64,000 bases of DNA from Ptiloglossa arizonensis (GCF_051014685.1 NW_027478421.1:744001-808000); one strand, 5' to 3'; shown: positions 52,101 to 64,000, numbered from the stretch's first letter. Numbers and translations: made by a program. Notes: generated by a model not told the origin, from the sequence alone.

Positions 52101-53531
52101 TCGCAGCTCTGATGCTCGAATCGAATAACTAGAACGGCCTAAGGGAAAAGTACACATACCGTTGTAATCGGGCGAGTTTCTACTTTCAGATGCAACAGAA
52201 ATTTTGCGTATTGATCAATCCGTTCGAGAGAAATGGCAGTTTGGAGGTAAGAAACGGTTGAGAAACTCAAAATTTTCGCAGTTCTGATGCTCGAAACGAA
52301 TAACCAGAACGGCCTACAGGAAAAGTACGCACACCTTTGTAATCGGGCGGGTTTCTGCTTTCAGATGCAGCAGAAATTTTGCGGATTGGTCATTCCGTTC
52401 GCGAGATATGGGATTTTGGAGGTAAGAAACACTTGAGAAACTCAAAATTTTCGCAGTTCTGGTGCTCGACAAGCATAACAAGAACGGCCTAGGGGAAAAG
52501 TACGCATACAGTTGTAATCGGGCGAGCATCTACTTTCAGATGCAACATAAATTTTGCGGATTGGTCAATCCGTTCGCGAGATATGGTAGTTTGGAGGTAA
52601 GAAACGCTTGAGAAACTAAAAATTTTCGCAGTTCTGATGCTCGAAACGAATAACTAGACCGGCCCACAGGAAAAGTACGCATACCGTTGTAATCGGGCGG
52701 GTTACTGCTTTCAGATGCAACATAAATTTTGCGGATTGGTCAATCCGTTCGCGAGATATGGCAGTTTGGAGGTAAGAAACGTTTGAGAAACTAAAAATTT
52801 TCACAGTTCTGATGCTCGAAACGAATAACTAGAACGGCCTAGGGGAAAAGTACTCATACCGTTGTAATCGGGCGTGTTTCAACTTTCAGATGCAACAGAA
52901 ATTTTGCGGACTGGTCAATCCGTTCGCGAGATATGGCAGTTTGGATGTAAGAAACGGTTGAGAAACATAAAATTTTCACAGTTCTGATGCTCGGAACGAA
53001 TAACTAGAACGGCCTAGGGGAAAAGTACGCATACAGCTGTAATCGGGCGAGTTTCTACTGTCAGATGCAATAGAAATTTTGCGGATTGGTCAATCCGTTC
53101 ACGAGATGTGGCAGTTTGTAAGTAAGAAACACTTGAGAAACTCAAAATTTTCGCAGTTCTGATGCTCGAAACGAATAACTGGCACGGCCTAGGGGAAAAG
53201 TACACATACCGTTTTAATCGGGCGAGTTTCTACTTTCAGATGCAACAGAAATTTTGCGGTTTGGTCAATTCGTTCGCGAGATATGGCAGATTGGAGGTAA
53301 GAAACGCTTGAGAAACTCAAAATTTTCGCAGTTCTGATGCTCGGAACGAATAACCAGAACGGCCTAGGGGAAAAGTACGCATAGCGTCGTAATCGGGCGA
53401 GTTTCTACTTTTAGATGCAACAGAAATTTTGCGGATTGATCAATCCGTTCGCGAGATGTGGCAGTTTGGAGGTAAGAAACGGTTGAGGAACTCAAAATTT
53501 TCGCAGTTCTGATGCTCGAAACGAATAACTG
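49160..53531. repeat. 16-monomer-offset copy (2,800 bp) of a divergent monomer set
   Basis: 49,160-50,731 recurs at 51,960-53,531. The monomers are unlike those further left: GCGTATTGG with GGTAGTTTGTAAGTAAG, GGGATTTTGG with CTGGTGCTCGAC, CCGGCCCACAGG, GCGTGTTTCAACTTTCAG, CAGCTGTAATC with ACTGTCAG, CCGTTTTAATC, and TAGCGTCGTAATC with ACTTTTAG. Part of the set recurs again at 54,550-55,604 (1,750 bp from 52,800-53,854) and near 57,220-57,570. Confidence 0.82.
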
Positions 53532-55998
53532 GCACGGCCTAGGGGAAAAGTACACATACAGTTGTAATCGGGCGAGTTTCTACTTTCAGATGCAACATAA
53601 ATTTTGCGGATTGGTCAATCCGTTCGCGAGATATGGCAGTTTGGAGGTAAGAAACGCTTGAGAAACTAAAAATTTTCGCAGTTCTGATGCTCGAAACGAA
53701 TAACTAGAACGGCCTACAGGAAAAGTACGCATACCGTTGTAATCGGGCGGGTTTCTGCTTTCAGATGCAACAGAAATTTTGTGGATTGGTCAATCCGTTC
53801 GCGAGATATGGCAGTTTGGAGGTAAGAAACGCTTGAGAAACTCAAAATTTTCGCAGTTCTGATGCTCGAAACGAATAACTAGAACGGCCTACAGGAAAAG
53901 TACGCATACCGTTGTAAACGGGCGGGTTTCTGCTTTCAGATGCAACAGAAATTTTGCGCATTGGTCAATCCGTTCGCGAGATATGGCAGTTTGGAGGTAA
54001 GAAACGCTTGAGAAACTCAAAATTTTCGCTGTTCTGATGCTCGAAACGAATAACTAGGACGGCCTAGGGGAAAAGTACTCATACCGTTGTAATCGGGGGT
54101 GTTTCAGCTTTCAGATGCAACAGAAATTTTGCGGATTGGTCAATCCGTTCGCGAGATATGGCAGTTTGGAGGTAAGAAACGCTTGAGCAACTCAAAATTT
54201 TCGCAGTTCTGATACTCGAAACGAATAACCAGAACGGCCTAGGGGAAAACTACGCATACCGTTGTAATCGGGCGAGTTTCTACTTTCAGATGCAACAGAC
54301 ACTTTGCGGATTGGTCAATCCGTTCGCGAGATATGGCAGTTTGGAGGTAAGAAACGCTTGAGAAACTCAAAATTTTCGCAGTTCTGATGCTCGAACCGAA
54401 TAACTAGAACGGCCTAGGGGAAAAGTACGCATACAGTTGTAATCGGGCGAGTTTCTACTTTCAGATGCAACAGAAATTTTGCGGATTGGTCAATCCGTTC
54501 GCGAGATATGGCAGTTTGGAGGTAAGAAACGGTTGAGAAACTCAAAATTTTCACAGTTCTGATGCTCGAAACGAATAACTAGAACGGCCTAGGGGAAAAG
54601 TACTCATACCGTTGTAATCGGGCGTGTTTCAACTTTCAGATGCAACAGAAATTTTGCGGACTGGTCAATCCGTTCGCGAGATATGGCAGTTTGGATGTAA
54701 GAAACGGTTGAGAAACATAAAATTTTCACAGTTCTGATGCTCGAAACGAATAACTAGAACGGCCTAGGGGAAAAGTACGCATACAGCTGTAATCGGGCGA
54801 GTTTCTACTGTCAGGTGCAATAGAAATTTTGCGGATTGGTCAATCCGTTCACGAGATGTGGCAGTTTGTAAGTAAGAAACACTTGAGAAACTCAAAATTT
54901 TCGCAGTTCTGATGCTCGAAACGAATAACTGGCACGGCCTAGGGGAAAAGTACACATACCGTTTTAATCGGGCGAGTTTCTACTTTCAGATGCAACAGAA
55001 ATTTTGCGGTTTGGTCAATTCGTTCGCGAGATATGGCAGATTGGAGGTAAGAAACGCTTGAGAAACTCAAAATTTTCGCAGTTCTGATGCTCGGACTAAA
55101 TAACCAGAACGGCCTAGGGGAAAAGTACGCATAGCGTCGTAATCTGGCGAGTTTCTACTTTTAGATGCAACAGAAATTTTGCGGATTGATCAATCCGTTC
55201 GCGAGATGTGGCAGTTTGGAGGTAAGAAACGGTTGAGGAACTCAAAATTTTCGCAGTTCTGATGCTCGAAACGAATAACTGGCACGGCCTAGGGGAAAAG
55301 TACACATACAGTTGTAATCGGGCGAGTTTCTACTTTCAGATGCAACATAAATTTTGCGGATTGGTCAATCCGTTCGCGAGATATGGCAGTTTGGAGGTAA
55401 GAAACGCTTGAGAAACTAAAAATTTTCGCAGTTCTGATGCTCGAAACGAATAACTAGAACGGCCTACAGGAAAAGTACGCATACCGTTGTAATCGGGCGG
55501 GTTTCTGCTTTCAGATGCAACAGAAATTTTGCGGATTGGTCAATCCGTTCGCGAGATATGGCAGTTTGGAGGTAAGAAACGCTTGAGAAACTCAAAATTT
55601 TCGCTGTTCTGATGCTCGAAACGAATAACTAGGACGGCCTAGGGGAAAAGTACTCATACCGTTGTAATCGGGGGTGTTTCAGCTTTCAGATGCAACAGAA
55701 ATTTTGCGGATTGGTCAATCCGTTCGCGAGATATGGCAGTTTGGAGGTAAGAAACGCTTGAGCAACTCAAAATTTTCGCAGTTCTGATGCTCGAAACGAA
55801 TAACCAGAACGGCCTAGGGGAAAACTACGCATACCGTTGTAATCGGGCGAGTTTCTACTTTCAGATGCAACAGACACTTTGCGGATTGGTCAATCCGTTC
55901 GCGAGATATGGCAGTTTGGAGGTAAGAAACGCTTGAGAAACTCAAAATTTTCGCAGTTCTGATGCTCGAACCGAATAACTAGAACGGCCTAGGGGAAA

Positions 55999-58900
55999 AG
56001 TACGCATACAGTTGTAATCGGGCGAGTTTCTCCTTTCAGATGCAACAGAAATTTTGCGGATTGGTCAATCCGTTCGCGAGATATGGCAGTTTGGAGGTAA
56101 GAAACGCTTGAGAAACTCAAAATTTTCGCAGTTCTGATGCTCGAAACGAATAACTGGCACGGCCTAGGGGAAAAGTACACATTCCGTTGTAATCGGGCGA
56201 GTTTCTACTTTCAGATGCAACAGAAATTTTGCGGATTGGTCAATCCGTTCGCGAGATATGGCAGTTTGGCCGTAAGAAACGCTTGAGAAACTCAAAATTT
56301 TCGCAGTTCTGATGCTCGAAACGAATAACTAGAACGGCCTAGGGGAAAAGCACGCATACAGTTGTAATCGGGCGAGTTTCTACTTTCAGATGCAACATAA
56401 ATTTTGCGGATTGGTCAATCCGTTCGCGAGATATGGCAGTTTGGAGGTAAGAAACGCTTGAGAAACTAAAAATTTTCGCAGTTCTGATGCTCGAAACGAA
56501 TAACTAGAACGGCCTACAGGAAAAGTACGCATACCGTTGTAAACGGGCGGGTTTCTGCTTTCAGATGCAACAGAAATTTTGCGCATTGGTCAATCCGTTC
56601 GCGAGATATGGCAGTTTGGAGGTAAGAAACGCTTGAGAAACTCAAAATTTTCGCTGTTCTGATGCTCGAAACGAATAACTAGGACGGCCTAGGGGAAAAG
56701 TACTCATACCGTTGTAATCGGGGGTGTTTCAGCTTTCAGATGCAACAGAAATTTTGCGGATTGGTCAATCCGTTCGCGAGATATGGCAGTTTGGAGGTAA
56801 GAAACGCTTGAGCAACTCAAAATTTTCGCAGTTCTGATGCTCGAAACGAATAACCAGAACGGCCTAGGGGAAAACTACGCATACCGTTGTAATCGGGCGA
56901 GTTTCTACTTTCAGATGCAACAGACACTTTGCGGATTGGTCAATCCGTTCGCGAGATATGGCAGTTTGGAGGTAAGAAACGCTTGAGAAACTCAAAATTT
57001 TCGCAGTTCTGATGCTCGAACCGAATAACTAGAACGGCCTAGGGGAAAAGTACGCATACAGTTGTAATCGGGCGAGTTTCTACTTTCAGATGCAACAGAA
57101 ATTTTGCGGATTGGTCAATCCGTTCGCGAGATATGGCAGTTTGGAGGTAAGAAACGGTTGAGAAACTCAAAATTTTCACAGTTCTGATGCTCGAAACGAA
57201 TAACTAGAACGGCCTAGGGGAAAAGTACTCATACCGTTGTAATCGGGCGTGTTTCAACTTTCAGATGCAACAGAAATTTTGCGGACTGGTCAATCCGTTC
57301 GCGAGATATGGCAGTTTGGATGTAAGAAACGGTTGAGAAACATAAAATTTTCACAGTTCTGATGCTCGAAACGAATAACTAGAACGGCCTAGGGGAAAAG
57401 TACGCATACAGCTGTAATCGGGCGAGTTTCTACTGTCAGTTGCAATAGAAATTTTGCGGATTGGTCAATCCGTTCACGAGATGTGGCAGTTTGTAAGTAA
57501 GAAACACTTGAGAAACTCAAAATTTTCGCAGTTCTGATGCTCGAAACGAATAACTGGCACGGCCTAGGGGAAAAGTACACATACAGTTGTAATCGGGCGA
57601 GTTTCTACTTTCAGATGCAACATAAATTTTGCGGATTGGTCAATCCGTTCGCGAGATATGGCAGTTTGGAGGTAAGAAACGCTTGAGAAACTAAAAATTT
57701 TCGCAGTTCTGATGCTCGAAACGAATAACTAGAACGGCCTACAGGAAAAGTACGCATACCGTTGTAATCGGGCGGGTTTCTGCTTTCAGATGCAACAGAA
57801 ATTTTGCGGATTGGTCAATCCGTTCGCGAGATATGGCAGTTTGGAGGTAAGAAACGCTTGAGAAACTCAAAATTTTCGCTGTTCTGATGCTCGAAACGAA
57901 TAACTAGGACGGCCTAGGGGAAAAGTACTCATACCGTTGTAATCGGGGGTCTTTCAGCTTTCAGATGCAACAGAAATTTTGCGGATTGGTCAATCCGTTC
58001 GCGAGATATGGCAGTTTGGAGGTAAGAAACGCTTGAGCAACTCAAAATTTTCGCAGTTCTGATGCTCGAAACGAATAACCAGAACGGCCTAGGGGAAAAC
58101 TACGCATACCGTTGTAATCGGGCGAGTTTCTACTTTCAGATGCAACAGACACTTTGCGGATTGGTCAATCCGTTCGCGAGATATGGCAGTTTGGAGGTAA
58201 GAAACGCTTGAGAAACTCAAAATTTTCGCAGTTCTGATGCTCGAACCGAATAACTAGAACGGCCTAGGGGAAAAGTACGCATACAGTTGTAATCGGGCGA
58301 GTTTCTCCTTTCAGATGCAACAGAAATTTTGCGGATTGGTCAATCCGTTCGCGAGATATGGCAGTTTGGAGGTAAGAAACGCTTGAGAAACTCAAAATTT
58401 TCGCAGTTCTGATGCTCGAAACGAATAACTGGCACGGCCTAGGGGAAAAGTACACATTCCGTTGTAATCGGGCGAGTTTCTACTTTCAGATGCAACAGAA
58501 ATTTTGCGGATTGGTCAATCCGTTCGCGAGATATGGCAGTTTGGCCGTAAGAAACGCTTGAGAAACTCAAAATTTTCGCAGTTCTGATGCTCGAAACGAA
58601 TAACTGGCACGGCCTAGGGGAAAAGTACTCATACCGTTGTAATCGGGCGTGTTTCAACTTTCAGATGCAACAGAAATTTTGCGGATTGGTCAATCCGTTC
58701 GCGAGATATGGCAGTTTGGAGGTAAGAAACGGTTGAGAAACTCAAAATTTTCACAGTTCTGATGCTCGAAACGAATAACTAGAACGGCCTAGGGGAAAAG
58801 CACGCATACAGTTGTAATCGGGCGAGTTTCTACTTTCAGATGCAACATAAATTTTGCGGATTGGTCAATCCGTTCGCGAGATATGGCAGTTTGGAGGTAA

Positions 58901-61900
58901 GAAACGCTTGAGAAACTAAAAATTTTCGCAGTTCTGATGCTCGAAACGAATAACTAGAACGGCCTACAGGAAAAGTACGCATAGCGTTGTAATCGGGCGG
59001 GTTTCTGATTTCAGATGCAACAGAAATTTTGCGGATTGGTCAATCCGTTCGCGAGATATGGCAGTTTGGAGGTAAGAAACGCTTGAGAAACTCAAAATTT
59101 TCGCTGTTCTGATGCTCGAAACGAATAACTAGGACGGCCTAGGGGAAAAGTACTCATACCGTTGTAATCGGGGGTGTTTCAGCTTTCAGATGCAACAGAA
59201 ATTTTGCGGATTGGTCAATCCGTTCGCGAGATATGGCAGTTTGGAGGTAAGAAACGCTTGAGCAACTCAAAATTTTCGCAGTTCTGATGCTCGAAACGAA
59301 TAACCAGAACGGCCTAGGGGAAAACTACGCATACCGTTGTAATCGGGCGAGTTTCTACTTTCAGATGCAACAGACACTTTGCGGATTGGTCAATCCGTTC
59401 GCGAGATATGGCAGTTTGGAGGTAAGAAACGCTTGAGAAACTCAAAATTTTCGCAGTTCTGATGCTCGAACCAAATAACTAGAACGGCCTAGGGGAAAAG
59501 TACGCATACAGTTGTAATCGGGCGAGTTTCTACTTTCAGATGCAACAGAAATTTTGCGGATTGGTCAATCCGTTCGCGAGATATGGCAGTTTGGAGGTAA
59601 GAAACGCTTGAGAAACTCAAAATTTTCGCAGTTCTGATGCTCGAAACGAATAACTGGCACGGCCTAGGGGAAAAGTACACATTCCGTTGTAATCGGGCGA
59701 GTTTCTACTTTCAGATGCAACAGAAATTTTGCGGATTCGTCAATCCGTTCGCGAGATATGGCAGTTTGGCGGTAAGAAACGCTTGAGAAACTCAAAATTT
59801 TCGCAGTTCTGATGCTCGAAACGAATAACTGGCACGGCCTAGGGGAAAAGTACTCATACCGTTGTAATCGGGCGTGTTTCAACTTTCAGATGCAACAGAA
59901 ATTTTGCGGATTGGTCAATCCGTTCGCGAGATATGGCAGTTTGGAGGTAAGAAACGGTTGAGAAACTCAAAATTTTCACAGTTCTGATGCTCGAAACGAA
60001 TAACTAGAACGGCCTAGGGGAAAAGCACGCATACAGTTGTAATCGGGCGAGTTTCTACTTTCAGATGCAACATAAATTTTGCGGATTGGTCAATCCGTTC
60101 GCGAGATATGGCAGTTTGGAGGTAAGAAACGCTTGAGAAACTAAAAATTTTCGCAGTTCTGATGCTCGAAACGAATAACTAGAACGGCCTACAGGAAAAG
60201 TACGCATACCGTTGTAATCGGGCGGGTTTCTGCTTTCAGATGCAACAGAAATTTTGCGGATTGGTCAATCCGTTCGCGAGATATGGCAGTTTGGAGGTAA
60301 GAAACGCTTGAGAAACTCAAAATTTTCGCTGTTCTGATGCTCGAAACGAATAACTAGGACGGCCTAGGGGAAAAGTACTCATACCGTTGTAATCGGGGGT
60401 GTTTCAGCTTTCAGATGCATCAGAAATTTTGCGGATTGGTCAATCCGTTCGCGAGATATGGCAGTTTGGAGGTAAGAAACGCTTGAGCAACTCAAAATTT
60501 TCGCAGTTCTGATGCTCGAAACGAATAACCAGAACGGCCTAGGGGAAAACTACGCATACCGTTGTAATCGGGCGAGTTTCTACTTTCAGATGCAACAGAC
60601 ACTTTGCGGATTGGTCAATCCGTTCGCGAGATATGGCAGTTTGGAGGTAAGAAACGCTTGAGAAACTCAAAATTTTCGCAGTTCTGATGCTCGAACCAAA
60701 TAACTAGAACGGCCTAGGGGAAAAGTACGCATACATTTGTAATCGGGCGAGTTTCTACTTTCAGATGCAACAGAAATTTTGCGGATTGGTCAATCCGTTC
60801 GCGAGATATGGCAGTTTGGAGGTAAGAAACGCTTGAGAAACTCAAAATTTTCGCAATTCTGATGCTCGAAACGAATAACTGGCACGGCCTAGGGGAAAAG
60901 TACACATTCCGTTGTAATCGGGCGAGTTTCTACTTTCAGATGCAACAGAAATTTTGCGGATTGGTCAATCCGTTCGCGAGATATGGCAGTTTGGCCGTAA
61001 GAAACGCTTGAGAAACTCAAAATTTTCGCAGTTCTGATGCTCGAAACGAATAACTGGCACGGCCTAGGGGAAAAGTACTCATACCGTTGTAATCGGGCGT
61101 GTTTCAACTTTCAGATGCAACAGAAATTTTGCGGATTGGTCAATCCGTTCGCGAGATATGGCAGTTTGGAGGTAAGAAACGGTTGAGAAACTCAAAATTT
61201 TCACAGTTCTGATGCTCGAAACGAATAACTAGAACGGCCTAGGGGAAAAGCACGCATACAGTTGTAATCGGGCGAGTTTCTACTTTCAGATGCAACATAA
61301 ATTTTGCGGATTGGTCAATCCGTTCGCGAGATATGGCAGTTTGGTGGTAAGAAACGCTTGAGAAACTAAAAATTTTCGCAGTTCTGATGCTCGAAACGAA
61401 TAACTAGAACGGCCTACAGGAAAAGTACGCATACCGTTGTAATCGGGCGGGTTTCTGCTTTCAGATGCAACAGAAATTTTGCGGATTGGTCAATCCGTTC
61501 GCGAGATATGGCAGTTTGGAGGTAAGAAACGCTTGAGAAACTCAAAATTTTCGCTGTTCTGATGCTCGAAACGAATAACTAGGACGGCCTAGGGGAAAAC
61601 TACGCATACCGTTGTAATCGGGCGAGTTTCTACTTTCAGATGCAACAGACACTTTGCGGATTGGTCAATCCGTTCGCGAGATATGGCAGTTTGGAGGTAA
61701 GAAACGCTTGAGAAACTCAAAATTTTCGCAGTTCTGATGCTCGAACCGAATAACTAGAACGGCCTAGGGGAAAAGTACGCATACAGTTGTAATCGGGCGA
61801 GTTTCTACTTTCAGATGCAACAGAAATTTTGCGGATTGGTCAATCCGTTCGCGAGATATGGCAGTTTGGAGGTAAGAAACGCTTGAGAAACTCAAAATTT

Positions 61901-62473
61901 TCGCAGTTCTGATGCTCGAAACGAATAACTGGCACGGCCTAGGGGAAAAGTACACATTCCGTTGTAATCGGGCGAGTTTCTACTTTCAGATGCAACAGAA
62001 ATTTTGCGGATTGGTCAATCCGTTCGCGAGATATGGCAGTTTGGCCGTAAGAAACGCTTGAGAAACTCAAAATTTTCGCAGTTCTGATGCTCGAAACGAA
62101 TAACTGGCACGGCCTAGGGGAAAAGTACTCATACCGTTGTAATCGGGCGTGTTTCAACTTTCAGATGCAACAGAAATTTTGCGGATTGGTCAATCCGTTC
62201 GCGAGATATGGCAGTTTGGATGTAAGAAACGCTTGAGCAACTCAAAATTTTCGCAGTTCTGATGCTCGAAACGAATAACCAGAACGGCCTAGGGGAAAAC
62301 TACGCATACCGTTGTAATCGGGCGAGTTTCTACTTTCAGATGCAACAGACACTTTGCGGATTGGTCAATCCGTTCGCGAGATATGGCAGTTTGGAGGTAA
62401 GAAACGCTTGAGAAACTCAAAATTTTCGCAGTTCTGATGCTCGAACCGAATAACTAGAACGGCCTAGGGGAAA
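55999..62473. repeat. 7-monomer higher-order repeat (1,225 bp)
   Basis: The unit is best seen at 58,274-59,498 and 59,499-60,723. Its seven monomers are: m1 CATACAGTTG with CTGGCACGG; m2 CATTCCGTTG with GGCCGTAAG or GGCGGTAAG; m3 ACTCATACC with GCGTGTTTCAAC; m4 AGCACGC with CATAAATTTT, CTAAAAA and CTACAGG; m5 GCGGGTTTCTG with TCGCTGTTC; m6 GGGGGTGTTTCAGC with GAGCAACTC; m7 ACTACGC with CAGACACTTTGCGG and CTCGAACC. The third copy (60,724-61,773) lacks m6. The stretch 55,999-57,048 lacks m3. The stretch 57,049-58,273 is a rearranged mixture. Confidence 0.88.
62124..62298. repeat. Hybrid m3/m6 monomer
   Basis: The left part is m3 (ACTCATACC, GCGTGTTTCAACTTTCAG). The right part is m6 (GAGCAACTC, AATAACCAGAACGG), and it is followed directly by an m7 monomer. 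Monomers m4 and m5 are missing. This is the product expected from one unequal exchange inside a monomer, with the joint between about 62,160 and 62,235. Confidence 0.8.
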
Positions 62474-64000
62474 AGTACGCATACAGTTGTAATCGGGCGA
62501 GTTTCTACTTTCAGATGCAACAGAAATTTTGCGGATTGGTCAATCCGTTCGCGAGATATGGCAGTTTGGAGGTAAGAAACGGTTGAGAAACATAAAATTT
62601 TCACAGTTCTGATGCTCGAAACGAATAACTAGAACGGCCCAGGGGAAAACTACACATACCGTTGTAATCGGGCGAGTTTCTACTTTCAGATGCAACAGAA
62701 ATTTTGCGGATTGGTCAATCCGTTCGCGAGAAATGGCAGTTTGGAGGTAAGAAACGGTTGAGAAACTCAAAATTTTCACAGTGCTGATGCTCGAAACGAA
62801 TAACTAGAACGGCCTAGGGGAAAAGCACGCATACAGTTGTAATCGGGCGAGTTTCTACTTTCAGATGCAACATAAATTTTGCGGATTGGTCAATCCGTTC
62901 GCGAGATATGGCAGTTTGGAGGTAAGAAACGCTTGAGAAACTAAAAATTTTCGCAGTTCTGATGCTCGAAACGAATAACTAGAACGGCCTACAGGAAAAG
63001 TACGCATACCGTTGTAATCGGGCGGGTTTCTGCGTTCAGATGCAACAGAAATTTTGCGGATTGGTCAATCTCTTCGCGAGATATGGCAGTTTGGAGGTAA
63101 GAAACGCTTGAGAAACTCAAAATTTTCGAAGTTCTGATGCTCGAAACGAATAACTGTCACGGCCTAGGGGAAAAGTACACATACCGTTGTAATCGGGCGA
63201 GTTTCTACTTTCAGATGCAACAGAAATTTTGCGGATTGGTTAATCCTTTCGCGAGATATGGCAGTTTGGAGGTTAGAAACGCTTGAGAAACTCAAAATTT
63301 TCTCAGTTCTGATGCTCGAAACGAATAACTAGAACGGCCTAAGGGAAAAGTACACATACCGTTGTAATCGGGCGAGTTTCTACTTTCAGATGCAACAGAA
63401 ATTTTGCGGATGGGTTAATCCTTTCGCGAGATATGGCAGTTTGGAGGTTAGAAACGCTTGAGAAACTCAAAATTTTCGCAGTTCTGATGCTCGAAACGAA
63501 TAACCAGAACGGCCTAGGGGAAAAGTACGCATAGCGTCGTAATCGGGCGAGTTACTACTTTTAGATGCAACAGAAATTTTGCGGATTGATCAATCCGTTC
63601 GCGAGATGTGGCAGTTTGGAGGTAAGAAACGGTTGTGAAACTCAAAATTTTCGCAGTTCTGATGCTCGAAACGAATAACTGGCACGGCCTAGGGGAAAAG
63701 TACACATACCGTTGTAATCGGGCGAGTTTCTACTTTCAGATGCAACAGAAATTTTGCGGATTGGTCAATCCGTTCGCGAGATATGGCTGTTTGTAAGTAA
63801 GAAACGCTTGAGAAACTCAAAGTTTTCGCAGTTCTGATGCTCGAAACGAATAACCAGCACGGCCTAGGGGAAAAGTACGCAAACCGTCGTAATCGTGCGA
63901 GTTTCTACTTTCAGATGCAACAGAAATTTTGCGGATTGGTCAATCCTTTCGCGAGATGTGGCAGTTTGTAAGTAAGAAACGCTTGAGAAACTAAAAATTT
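62474..64000. repeat. Heterogeneous right-hand tail of the window
   Basis: The regular 7-mer order is lost. The monomers carry several private or rare changes, including CATAAAATTTTCACAG, GGCCCAGGGG, GTGCTGATGC, CTGCGTTCAG, GTTAATCC with GGAGGTTAG, GGATGGGTTAATCC and AATCGTGCGAG. The last copy starts at 63,874 and is cut by the window end after 127 bp. No non-satellite sequence is present. Confidence 0.85.

Larger units (their letters stand above)
1..64000 (+). repeat. 175-bp satellite DNA array, 365 full monomers plus one partial
   Basis: The sequence repeats every 175 bp from the first base to the last, always in the same orientation. The unit starts AGTACGCATACCG and ends CCTAGGGGAAA. The monomer consensus by hand count has 45 G and 32 C (44% GC) and 13 CpG. 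Neighbouring monomers differ by a modest number of substitutions, and copies at HOR offsets are nearly identical. No insertion, inversion or unique sequence interrupts the array. No telomere repeat, rRNA or tRNA is visible. Period, homogeneity and HOR layering are those of eukaryotic centromeric or heterochromatic satellites. That location is inferred, and the species and satellite family name are not recognised. Confidence 0.98.

Noticed and set aside
1..64000. CRISPR array
   Set aside because: The whole 175-bp unit is repeated with no short repeat alternating with unique spacers, and no cas genes are present.
1..64000. Known plant, insect or mammalian satellite family
   Set aside because: The length is within the usual 150-180 bp range, but I recognise no sequence match to alpha satellite or the Arabidopsis 178-bp repeat. 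Naming a species or family would be guesswork.

Overview
The whole 64 kb window is one head-to-tail satellite DNA array. The monomer is 175 bp and always in the same orientation. I count 365 complete monomers plus a final partial copy of 127 bp. I found no protein gene, RNA gene, transposon, CRISPR array or unique sequence. The short open frames, nearly all on the minus strand and recurring at multiples of 175 bp, are by-products of the repeat. The organism cannot be named from this sequence. A megabase-style homogeneous satellite with nested higher-order repeats (HORs) points to a eukaryote and to centromeric or other constitutive heterochromatin (inference). The monomer consensus is about 44% GC and is not depleted in CpG.

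Monomer anatomy, numbered from the AGTAC start at window position 1: a CENP-B-box-like sequence at 9-25; a pyrimidine tract ending in CAG at 29-41; a dyad CGGATTG-GT-CAATCCG at 59-74; an NruI-type TCGCGA at 76-81; a GAG/GTAAG donor-like sequence at 96-103; a dyad TTGAG-AAA-CTCAA at 110-122 running into AAAATTTT at 121-128; and CCTAGG at 165-170. Monomers start at 175k+1 up to 11,724, at 175k from there to 15,048, and at 175k-1 afterwards, because two monomers lack one A.

Layout: 1-6.6 kb holds short overlapping segmental duplications at 7-, 12-, 9- and 6-monomer offsets. 6.66-10.78 kb is a clean 9-monomer HOR (1,575 bp, about 2.6 copies). 11.4-32 kb is a long, irregular HOR family of about 17-25 monomers, including an 18-mer in tandem, with block copies at 38-, 43-, 24- and 17-monomer offsets. 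31.6-37 kb holds three copies of a block of up to about 2.2 kb. 38-47 kb is a roughly 29/30-monomer duplication. 47.4-55 kb introduces a new monomer family in 2- and 16-monomer duplications. 55.5-62.5 kb is a 7-monomer HOR (1,225 bp). 62.5-64 kb is a more heterogeneous tail.

The array looks like the product of repeated unequal exchange in register with the monomer. No new multi-gene system is present. The items most worth checking are the CENP-B-like box, the splice-signal-flanked 57-nt segment repeated in every monomer, the near-absolute length constancy, and the HOR history.
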